From Clostridia bacterium (GTDB lineage Bacteria; Bacillota; Clostridia; Oscillospirales; Acutalibacteraceae), in assembly GCA_024689165.1 (NCBI GenBank), contig JAILDS010000128.1, forward strand, positions 1-5,871: a stretch of 5,871 bases of DNA, written 5' to 3'. This document shows positions 1 to 5,705 of this stretch, one piece after another (positions within the stretch are counted from its first letter, which is position 1; each line of letters opens with the position of its first letter). The notes below the pieces were generated by a model. The model did not search any database and was not told where the DNA came from. It saw only the letters and a program-made list of their open reading frames with translations. The position numbers and the translations under genes are program-made.

Positions 1-222
1 GATATCGACACCTTCCGCGTCTGGCAGGTCGCGCTGATAGGCGCGGCGCTGAGTATCATAAGCCAGTTCGGAGACCTGGCTTTCTCGGCGATAAAAAGAA
101 GCGTCGGGATCAAGGATTTCGGGACGATCCTGCCGGGTCACGGCGGGGTGCTCGACCGTTTCGACTCCATGGCGTTCGTCATCCCTTCGCTGTACTGCAT
201 AATCGTTCTGTTTTTCGTCTGA
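1..222 (+). CDS. cdsA: Phosphatidate cytidylyltransferase (CDP-diglyceride synthase), C-terminal part, 5' end cut by window
   Basis: The visible 73 codons, open from base 1 and ending at TGA 220-222, are the C-terminus of CdsA, the integral membrane enzyme that joins phosphatidate and CTP to give CDP-diacylglycerol for phospholipid synthesis. The family signature is complete: within the fragment it runs from S29 to R53, with SAIKR (29-33), KDFG (38-41), the LPGHGG core (44-49) and LDRFDS (51-56). The acidic residues D25, D39, D52 and D55 fit the metal- and substrate-binding face described for the family. A hydrophobic stretch before the signature (about 9-20) and another at the end (about 58-73) fit the last two membrane helices. 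The dxr start lies 30 bases downstream on the same strand, a pairing common in Firmicutes. Identification is firm; only the N-terminal two thirds or more are missing. Confidence 0.96.
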   Translation, partial: DIDTFRVWQVALIGAALSIISQFGDLAFSAIKRSVGIKDFGTILPGHGGVLDRFDSMAFVIPSLYCIIVLFFV

Positions 223-252
223 CCCCGGGCACTGCGTGATTTTTCAGGAAAT

Positions 253-1404
253 ATGATAATCGATCTTGCCGGCTCGACCGGCTCCATAGGCGTCCAGACG
301 CTCGACGTGGCCCGCAGGCACGGGTATAAGATAGCGACGCTGTCCGCCTATTCTAACGTCGATCTCATCGAACGGCAGGCGAGGGAGTTCCGTCCAGCCG
401 CCGTCGCGCTCATCGACGAGACGGCGGCGCGGGAGCTTTCCGCGCGGCTCGCAGACACCGATATACGCGTCCTCGTCGGTTCGGAGGGCGTGCTCGAGTG
501 CGCCGGCAGTCCCGGAGGCGACACGTTCGTCAACGCGATAGTCGGGCTCGCGGGCTTCAGGCCGACCCTCGAAGCCATAGGAGCGGGCAAAAAGATATGC
601 CTTGCCAATAAAGAGACCATGGTCGCCGGCGGCGAGATAGTCAAAAAACGCGCGAAGGAACGCGGCGTGAAGATCCTGCCCATCGACAGCGAGCACTCCG
701 CAATTTTCCAGTGCCTTCAGGGTGCCCCGCCCGACGGAAGGATCAAACGCATCATCCTCACCGCGTCCGGCGGCCCGTTTTTCGGCAAAACGAAAAATGA
801 GCTTGAAAACGTCACCGTCGAGGACGCCCTCAAGCACCCCAACTGGTCCATGGGCGCAAAGATCACCGTCGACAGCGCGACGATGTTCAACAAGGGGCTC
901 GAGCTTATTGAAGCCGTGCGGCTGTTCGACGTTTCGCCCGACGCGGTGACCGTAGTCGTCCAGCGCGAGAGCGTCCTTCACTCGGCAGTGGAGTTCGAGG
1001 ACAATTCGATCATCGCTCAGCTCGGCGTGCCGGACATGCGGCTGCCTATCCAGTACGCGCTGACCTGGCCCGACCGATTCGACTGCCCCACGCCGGAGCT
1101 TGATTTCTTCGCGCTCGGCAGACTGACCTTTTACCCTCCCGACGAAGAGAATTTCCCCTGCCTCGGCATCTGCCGCGAGGCGGCGCGTCTCGGCGGCCTG
1201 TACCCGGCCTGCGCGAACTCCGCCAACGAGGAGGCCAACCGTCTGTTCCGCGAGGGCAGAGTTAAATTCAACGACATACCCGCCCTTATCGGCCGGGCTA
1301 TGGAGTCGGACCTTCCCGCCGACGAGACGAGCGTCGAGGCGGTTTTCGAAACGGACAGGCTGGCAAGATCGGCGGTGCTTTCCGCCTGCGGTCTTACAGC
1401 TTGA
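253..1404 (+). CDS. dxr: 1-deoxy-D-xylulose 5-phosphate reductoisomerase (DXR, IspC)
   Basis: This 383-residue cytosolic enzyme converts DXP to 2-C-methyl-D-erythritol 4-phosphate with NADPH, the committed step of the MEP isoprenoid pathway. Length is normal for the family. The NADPH-binding loop GSTGSIG is at 7-13 and LANKETMVAGG at 117-127. The metal site is intact: D145 and E147 in the DSEH motif, and E217 after NKG, matching E. coli D150, E152 and E231. Substrate residues are also present: S172 in ASGGPF, H195 and W198 in HPNWSM, N213 and K214. The C-terminal helical domain includes ANSANEEAN (321-329). The ATG at 253 is the only reasonable start, because the frame upstream contains only a CTG before the cdsA stop. 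Its Shine-Dalgarno (AGGA, 246-249) lies only 3 bases away, which is close. The first residues (MIIDLAG) are unusual for a first beta strand normally ending in I/L-L-G. A terminator follows 62 bases after the stop. Confidence 0.97.
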   Translation: MIIDLAGSTGSIGVQTLDVARRHGYKIATLSAYSNVDLIERQAREFRPAAVALIDETAARELSARLADTDIRVLVGSEGVLECAGSPGGDTFVNAIVGLAGFRPTLEAIGAGKKICLANKETMVAGGEIVKKRAKERGVKILPIDSEHSAIFQCLQGAPPDGRIKRIILTASGGPFFGKTKNELENVTVEDALKHPNWSMGAKITVDSATMFNKGLELIEAVRLFDVSPDAVTVVVQRESVLHSAVEFEDNSIIAQLGVPDMRLPIQYALTWPDRFDCPTPELDFFALGRLTFYPPDEENFPCLGICREAARLGGLYPACANSANEEANRLFREGRVKFNDIPALIGRAMESDLPADETSVEAVFETDRLARSAVLSACGLTA

Positions 1405-1465
1405 CGGACGCGGTCGTTTTCCGCCGGTTAGCTGACGCTGTGAGATGATACCGTAATATCAACTA

Positions 1466-1494
1466 TCCCCGCCCAATGGCGGGGACGTTTTTTT
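1466..1494 (+). terminator. Rho-independent terminator of the cdsA-dxr transcript
   Basis: A perfect GC-rich hairpin pairs CCCCGCC (1467-1473) with GGCGGGG (1478-1484) around the tetraloop CAAT. A T-A pair at 1466/1485 can extend it to 8 bp. Three bases later comes a run of seven T (1488-1494). The reverse strand has no matching U-tract, so it works only for plus-strand transcripts. It sits 62 bases beyond the dxr stop and separates it from the converging minus-strand operon. Confidence 0.9.
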
Positions 1495-1543
1495 GACGCT
1501 TGTTCACTCGGATCTTTTTTCCGCGCTCCGGGGTCCTCGGCGC

Positions 1544-1569
1544 AAAAAACGGGATGGATCGCGGATCAT
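1544..1569 (-). terminator. Possible weak terminator of the minus-strand operon
   Basis: Read on the minus strand, ATGATC (1569-1564) can pair with GATCCAT (1560-1554) around a 3-base loop with one bulged C. Four bases later comes a run of six T (1549-1544). The stem is short, bulged, only partly GC and overlaps the stop codon of the radical SAM gene, so termination here would be weak. It is the only minus-strand hairpin plus T-run seen between the stop and the dxr terminator. Confidence 0.25.
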
Positions 1570-2492
1570 TCGTGATAATCGAATTCCGGAATGAATTCCT
1601 TCCCGGCGGCGTCGGGCTCCTGGACGAAGCCGTCCTCTATGCCTGCGGCGAAAAGCCTTTCGCAGACGGCGTCATACTCCTCACGGGTCACACGGCGGCA
1701 GAGCTCCGGGTACGGGAAGTCGCCGCGCATGGGCGTATACTGCGCCATGAGCGAGAAAAGCGCCTGACCGGGACGGAAGGTCCGTGCGAACCAGTCGATA
1801 ACACCGAAGGAATTGTTCACGTTCCCCGGCAGGATGAGGTGGCGGACGAGCACGCCCTTTCGCATGACCCCGTCTTCGTCCGTTTCATAGTCGCCCGTCT
1901 GGCGGTACATCTCCGCGACGGCGGCGCGGGCGACTGCGGGGTAATCCCCGGCGCGGGAATATCTGTAAGCAGGCCCGGGAAGGGAATACTTTACGTCCGG
2001 CATATAGATATCGACCCTGCCTTCGAGAAGACGCAGGGTCTCGGGCTTTTCATAGCCGGAGCAGTTGAATACGACGGGGACGGGCGGTTTTTCCGTGAGC
2101 GCCTCGGCTATTGCCGGGATGTAATGGTCTGCGGTCACGAGGTTGATGTTCGCGGCGCCCATATCGACGAGCTCGTCAAACATCTCTCTGAGGCGTCTGA
2201 CGCCGGTCGGGACGCCTTTTTCGGAGAGGCTGATCTCGGCGTTCTGACAGAAAATGCACCTCAGAGAACAGCCCGAAAAAAAGACCGTGCCGGAGGCGGA
2301 GCCGGGCGGGCTTATACAGGGTTCCTCGCCGAAATGCAGCTTATACGCCGCTACGACCGGTAAGGAAGAAGCCGCGCCGCAGTATGGCGCGGCCGCAGCT
2401 GCTGCTGGAGCCTTTTCGCCGGCACAGCGTACCGGCGCGGGCTCTGCGGTGCGTTCCGCGCCGCAGTTCCTCGGACAGAGGCGGCAGATCAC
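1566..2492 (-). CDS. PflX-type radical SAM protein (COG1313, pyruvate formate-lyase activase-like), function unknown
   Basis: This 308-residue cytosolic protein carries the radical SAM cluster CxxxCxxC at C75, C79 and C82 within FFSGCSLRCIFCQN, which would bind the 4Fe-4S cluster that cleaves S-adenosylmethionine. An N-terminal cysteine set (C3, C6, C10, then C23 and C38) and the segment HFGEEPCIS (53-61) before the cluster are typical of the PflX/COG1313 group, not of true PflA. Further family-like segments are MPDVKYS (164-170), VRHLILPGN (216-224) and the C-terminal GFVQEP (288-293). Substrate is unknown, and no glycyl-radical enzyme is visible nearby. The start is a GTG (2492-2490) overlapping the upstream TGA in GTGA; no Shine-Dalgarno is visible, so translation is probably coupled to the preceding gene. 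An alanine-rich stretch (about 29-42) makes the spacing between C10 and C38 longer than I expect for the family. Family assignment is firm, role is not. Confidence 0.9.
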   Translation of the reverse strand: MICRLCPRNCGAERTAEPAPVRCAGEKAPAAAAAAPYCGAASSLPVVAAYKLHFGEEPCISPPGSASGTVFFSGCSLRCIFCQNAEISLSEKGVPTGVRRLREMFDELVDMGAANINLVTADHYIPAIAEALTEKPPVPVVFNCSGYEKPETLRLLEGRVDIYMPDVKYSLPGPAYRYSRAGDYPAVARAAVAEMYRQTGDYETDEDGVMRKGVLVRHLILPGNVNNSFGVIDWFARTFRPGQALFSLMAQYTPMRGDFPYPELCRRVTREEYDAVCERLFAAGIEDGFVQEPDAAGKEFIPEFDYHE

Positions 2493-3577
2493 GGCATGTT
2501 GCCGTTCGCCGCGATATAAACGCCCTGAGCGGCGAGATAAGGTATCTCGACGAGACCGATGACGAGCTGGAAGACCCTCACGAAGGCGTATAGGAGCTCT
2601 TTGAACGCCAGCAGAAGCTTGTTTGCCGGCTCGGGCTCGGTCATAGTCTCGAGGTCTGTTTCATATTCGTTGACGGTGTAGCTGAACGTGCCGAGCATGG
2701 GGGCGTGGTCGGTGTAGCGCTCGCCGTTTTCGCCGTAAAGCTCCGGAACGGTCTTGGACACGGGTTCGATAGTCACGCAGTCGCCGCTTCTGTAAAGTAT
2801 CCTGTCGAGGTCGTCGCCGGGGCCGTCCTGCCAGCCTTCGTCGGTGAAGTCATACAGGGAGTTGTTGTAAAGCTCGGTCCACATGTCCTTGAGCCCCGTA
2901 GGCTCGAGCAGGTTGCCGAACAGGTCGTCCGGCAGGTTGCGGCGGAACTTGTAGTTGAGGTCGCCCATGACGATAAGCGGCCGTTTGGTTGAAAGGTTCT
3001 CATTGATGAACTTCGCCATCTGCCGGAAATTGTCCGCGCGGCAGAGGACGGAGATCGGGTCAAAGCCTGCGTCGCAGTGGGCGCAGATGACGTCGAAGTA
3101 GACGCCCGGCTCAAGCTCCATCACGCAGTAGACGAAGCCTTTGTTCGAAAGCGCGTCGGTAGAGCCCGAAAGGTTGCCGTACTCAAAACGCCATTTTTCG
3201 CGGGTGACGTTGTAGATCTTGTGCGAAGAAAACACGTTCACGCCGCTGCCCGCTGTCAGACCGCCGCTGTTGGGCGAGCGGTAGGGGTAGGCGGTCATTT
3301 CTTCGGCGAGGGCGTCGTGAGCGGTGAAGTCCTCCTCAACGCCGATAAAGTCGACGTCGACGGAGTTGAGCAGCCCGCCGATGAGCCTCGCGCGCTGAAA
3401 GGTCCCGGTCACGACCGTGCCCTGAAAGTCGCCTATGAGCGGAAGCCCCGAGACGTTGTATGCGAGCACGTTGAGCGTGCCGGAGCCGACGGGCGCTTCC
3501 CCGTCCGCGGCGAAAGCGCCCGGCGCGGCAAACGCGAGCATGCAGGCGGCAAGGATGATGCTGACGATCTTTTTCAT
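2489..3577 (-). CDS. Secreted endonuclease/exonuclease/phosphatase (EEP) superfamily phosphoesterase, sphingomyelinase-like subgroup possible
   Basis: The protein has 362 residues from the ATG at 3577, chosen because GGAGG lies 5 bases upstream and the product then begins with a good signal peptide (MKK, hydrophobic 5-18, likely cleavage AFA|AD after residue 23). The EEP metal-dependent hydrolase fold is seen in order: LAYNVSGLP (38-46), the metal Glu in GVEEDF (79-84), GVNVFS (112-117), the His-containing strand CAHCDAG (165-171), GDLN (205-208), DDLDRILYR (255-263) and the terminal TDH (289-291). All usual catalytic positions are occupied. The segment LSNKGFVY (143-150) recalls bacterial sphingomyelinase C, but nuclease or other phosphodiesterase activity is equally possible. 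After the domain, a linker rich in acidic residues and Pro (305-318) leads to a hydrophobic or amphipathic tail (about 319-356) that may hold it to the membrane. It follows the glycosyltransferase by 22 bases and overlaps the radical SAM gene by 4. The frame stays open upstream of the ATG, but that part runs over the glycosyltransferase and looks non-coding. Confidence 0.9.
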   Translation of the reverse strand: MKKIVSIILAACMLAFAAPGAFAADGEAPVGSGTLNVLAYNVSGLPLIGDFQGTVVTGTFQRARLIGGLLNSVDVDFIGVEEDFTAHDALAEEMTAYPYRSPNSGGLTAGSGVNVFSSHKIYNVTREKWRFEYGNLSGSTDALSNKGFVYCVMELEPGVYFDVICAHCDAGFDPISVLCRADNFRQMAKFINENLSTKRPLIVMGDLNYKFRRNLPDDLFGNLLEPTGLKDMWTELYNNSLYDFTDEGWQDGPGDDLDRILYRSGDCVTIEPVSKTVPELYGENGERYTDHAPMLGTFSYTVNEYETDLETMTEPEPANKLLLAFKELLYAFVRVFQLVIGLVEIPYLAAQGVYIAANGNMP

Positions 3578-3582
3578 AACTG

Positions 3583-3587
3583 CCTCC
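3583..3587 (-). promoter_or_regulatory. Shine-Dalgarno of the EEP gene
   Basis: GGAGG on the minus strand lies 5 bases before the ATG at 3577-3575. It sets the start of the secreted protein in the 22-base gap after the glycosyltransferase stop, and argues against any start further upstream in the same open frame. Confidence 0.85.
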
Positions 3588-3599
3588 GATATCATGTTT

Positions 3600-4559
3600 T
3601 TATAAGAATCTGCGCATCGCTCCGGCGAGAGAGTCCGGGTCTTCCGGACCAAAGAAGTTTGCACGGTCGTACCCGGACAGAGCTTCGCGCGCGTACGGCA
3701 GGTCGGCGGCGATGATCGGCGCGCCGGATGAACGCGCTTCGTACAGCGGAAGGGCGCAGGTCTCGACAAGGGAAGGGAAGACCAGGACGCTTTTTGAATA
3801 AAGCCCGAGCACCCTTTCAAAGGTCAGTCTGCCCGTGAGCTCAAGCTTTCCGCCGAGCTCGTCGGCGAGCCGGGCCTCCTCCTCTTTAAGTTCGCTGCGG
3901 TCAATGGTCAGGATCAGTCTGAATTCTTCGTCTTTCAGCTCCGCGCAGGCGCGAAGCAGTGTCAGGTGGTCTTTGTAAACGTAGTGATCCGCGGGGTAAA
4001 AGAACACGTCCCTTGTCCCGTCGTAGGGTACCGCGGCTTCGTCAGGCGCGGAGTACCGCTCAACGACGATCTTGTCCGCGTAGATACCGTCTTTTTCGAC
4101 GACCGCCCGCTTCATCCATTCGGTCTGGACTATGACGCGGTCGGCTTTTACGAGGCTTTTCTTTATCAGCCGCGCTATGGGATGCTGGTACAGCCACAGC
4201 CCCGGCTCGTCCCGAAGGGAGTAGCGCTTTTCACAGTAGGGCAGCGCCTGGTGCAGATATACGGTCTGCGGGAGCTTTGTTCGCGGCGCGGCGATGTTCT
4301 GCAGCGACAGGACCTTTTCGCACCCGCTTTTTTTTATAAGGCCGGGCAGGACGAAATAATCGAAGAACAGCCTGTGGAGGCGGCTTTTTTTGACCCTGTC
4401 GCAGCGGAGGACTCGGATGTTTCGGGTGTCCTCCAGACCTTCCCGGCTGACGCAGAACACGTATTCGTTCCCGTCGCCGTCAAAGCGGTCGTAAAAGCTT
4501 CTGAGCACGCTCCACGCGCCGCCGGACTCTGCTGCGACGTCCAGAACGAAAGTCTTCAT
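3600..4559 (-). CDS. GT-B fold glycosyltransferase, family 4-like (glycosyltransferase group 1)
   Basis: This 319-residue protein is a nucleotide-sugar-dependent glycosyltransferase with two Rossmann-like halves, expected to work at the cytoplasmic face of the membrane in building a lipid-linked repeat unit. The N-terminal half has the acceptor-side loop ESGGAWSVL (11-19) and VQTEWMKRAV (144-153) near the domain linker. The C-terminal half has the sugar-nucleotide site: FPSLVETCALPLYEA (261-275) contains the E-x7-E pair E266/E274, followed by SSGAPIIAADLPYAREAL (277-294). No signal peptide or membrane helix is seen. The protein ends at MRRFL soon after FFGPEDPDSLA (302-312), so it seems some 15-40 residues shorter at the C-terminus than many relatives. 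The ATG at 4559 has no clear Shine-Dalgarno and lies 21 bases after the epimerase stop. Sugar and acceptor cannot be read from sequence; the neighbours make an N-acetyl-fucosamine-containing glycan likely. Confidence 0.9.
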   Translation of the reverse strand: MKTFVLDVAAESGGAWSVLRSFYDRFDGDGNEYVFCVSREGLEDTRNIRVLRCDRVKKSRLHRLFFDYFVLPGLIKKSGCEKVLSLQNIAAPRTKLPQTVYLHQALPYCEKRYSLRDEPGLWLYQHPIARLIKKSLVKADRVIVQTEWMKRAVVEKDGIYADKIVVERYSAPDEAAVPYDGTRDVFFYPADHYVYKDHLTLLRACAELKDEEFRLILTIDRSELKEEEARLADELGGKLELTGRLTFERVLGLYSKSVLVFPSLVETCALPLYEARSSGAPIIAADLPYAREALSGYDRANFFGPEDPDSLAGAMRRFL

Positions 4560-4580
4560 CCGCGCTGCATAAGCCGGGCT

Positions 4581-5705
4581 TTACCGGCCTTTCCTCCATA
4601 TGAATTCGTTGATGACAGGAGTATATCCGGTGATTATCTTTACTATCTTGTCCGAAACGTTCGTCTGAGTATAGTCCGGCACGTCGGGTATGCCCTGACC
4701 GAACGAGCTTATCGCGGTGTCTACTGCGCGAAGCACGGACTCGGAGGACAGGGAGCCCAGAAGCAGGACCCCGCGCTCGACGGCCTCCTGCCGCTCGGTG
4801 CTCGTCCGTATAGAGACGGAGCAGAGCTTGAGCAGCGACGTTTCCTCGGCGAGCGTGCCGGAGTCCGAGATCACGCAAAGCGCGTTCTGCTGGAGCTTGT
4901 TGTAGTCGAAAAATCCGAAAGGCTTGAGGCTTTTTACGCGGCTGTCGAACACAAAACCGCGTTTTTCGATCATCTTCGCGCTTCTCGGATGGGTCGAGTA
5001 TATGATCGGGACGTCGTATTTTTCGGCGAGCGCGTTGACGGAGTTCATCAGGGCGAAAAAGCTCTTTTCGGAGTCGATGTTCTCCTCCCGGTGAGCCGAC
5101 AGCAGGATGTATTTTTTTTCTTTGAGCCCGAGCCTTGCAAGAACGTCGCTCGACTCTATCTTTTCGCGGTATTGACCGATGACCTCCGCCATCGGCGAGC
5201 CGGTGACAAAGGTGAACTGGCCCTTGAGACCCTCGGCGAGCAGGTTGCGCCGGGCGTATTCGGAATACGCGAGGTTCACGTCGGCGATGTGGTCGACGAT
5301 TCGGCGGTTGATCTCCTCGGGCAGGTTCTCATCGAAGCAGCGGTTGCCCGCCTCCATGTGGAATACGGGTATCTTCAGCCTTTTGGCGGCAATGGCGCAC
5401 AGAGCGGAATTCGTGTCGCCGAGTATCAGCAGCGCGTCCGGGCGGACATCGCTCATAAGCGCGTATGACTTCGCTATCACCGCTCCGACGGTCGAGCCCG
5501 GGTCGCCGCCCGCCGCGTCAAGGTAGTAGTCCGGCGCGCGGAGCTCAAGGTCCTCAAAGAAGATCCTGTTGAGCTCGTAGTCGTAATTCTGCCCCGTGTG
5601 CACAAGGATATGGTCGAAGAATCCGTCGCATTTTTTTATGACGGCGCACAGCCGGATTATCTCCGGCCGCGTTCCGACGACGGTCATAAGCTTTAATTCA
5701 GACAT
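4581..5705 (-). CDS. capG: UDP-GlcNAc 2-epimerase family enzyme of the CapG/FnlC/WbjD type (UDP-N-acetyl-L-fucosamine synthase)
   Basis: This 374-residue cytosolic, non-hydrolysing 2-epimerase probably converts UDP-2-acetamido-2,6-dideoxy-L-talose to UDP-N-acetyl-L-fucosamine, the last step of the CapE-CapF-CapG (FnlABC, WbjBCD) route. WecB-family motifs are present in order: GTRPEIIR (11-18), HTGQNYDYELN (36-46), GDTNS (96-100), HMEAGNRCFD (116-125), PEEINRRIVDH (129-139), SAHREEN (203-209), SDSGTLAEE (280-288) and TERQE (303-307). HMEAGNRCFD in place of HVEAGLRT, and SDSGT in place of SDSGG, mark the CapG/FnlC branch, not plain WecB/MnaA. So do the segments FDHILVHTGQNYDYEL and SVLRAVDTA and the NVSDKIVKI (349-357) tail. 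The start ATG has AGGAGG 6 bases upstream, inside capF, and overlaps the capF stop by 8 bases. General UDP-GlcNAc/UDP-ManNAc epimerisation or an L-QuiNAc pathway is possible, but the CapF neighbour favours L-FucNAc. Confidence 0.93.
   Translation of the reverse strand: MSELKLMTVVGTRPEIIRLCAVIKKCDGFFDHILVHTGQNYDYELNRIFFEDLELRAPDYYLDAAGGDPGSTVGAVIAKSYALMSDVRPDALLILGDTNSALCAIAAKRLKIPVFHMEAGNRCFDENLPEEINRRIVDHIADVNLAYSEYARRNLLAEGLKGQFTFVTGSPMAEVIGQYREKIESSDVLARLGLKEKKYILLSAHREENIDSEKSFFALMNSVNALAEKYDVPIIYSTHPRSAKMIEKRGFVFDSRVKSLKPFGFFDYNKLQQNALCVISDSGTLAEETSLLKLCSVSIRTSTERQEAVERGVLLLGSLSSESVLRAVDTAISSFGQGIPDVPDYTQTNVSDKIVKIITGYTPVINEFIWRKGR

Noticed and set aside
244..981. Minus-strand open frame of 245 codons opposite dxr
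   Set aside because: dxr on the plus strand is unambiguous over its full length; the antisense product has no recognisable motif.
1521..1543. GC-rich imperfect inverted repeat between the two converging blocks, considered as a second terminator
   Set aside because: Pairing is interrupted and neither strand has a T-run directly after it; the neighbouring T- and A-runs are on the wrong side.
1500..2363. Plus-strand open frame of 287 codons opposite the radical SAM gene
   Set aside because: The minus-strand gene has a clear CxxxCxxC cluster and fits the operon; the plus-strand product resembles no family and begins just after a terminator with no promoter seen.
3578..3820. 81-codon upstream extension of the EEP reading frame
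   Set aside because: It overlaps the glycosyltransferase coding region in another frame, its product is Arg/Ser/Pro-rich and would bury the signal peptide, and GGAGG points to the ATG at 3577.
4573..4588. Inverted repeat GCCGG/CCGGC with a 6-base loop at the end of the epimerase gene, considered as terminator or attenuator
   Set aside because: Only 5 bp, overlaps the stop codon, and no T-run follows on the minus strand; the next gene starts within 21 bases, so read-through is expected.
3966..5468. Long plus-strand open frame of 500 codons opposite the glycosyltransferase and epimerase genes
   Set aside because: It is antisense to two genes with complete family motifs, spans their junction, shows no recognisable domain and has no suitable ribosome binding site. 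GC-rich coding DNA commonly leaves such open antisense frames.
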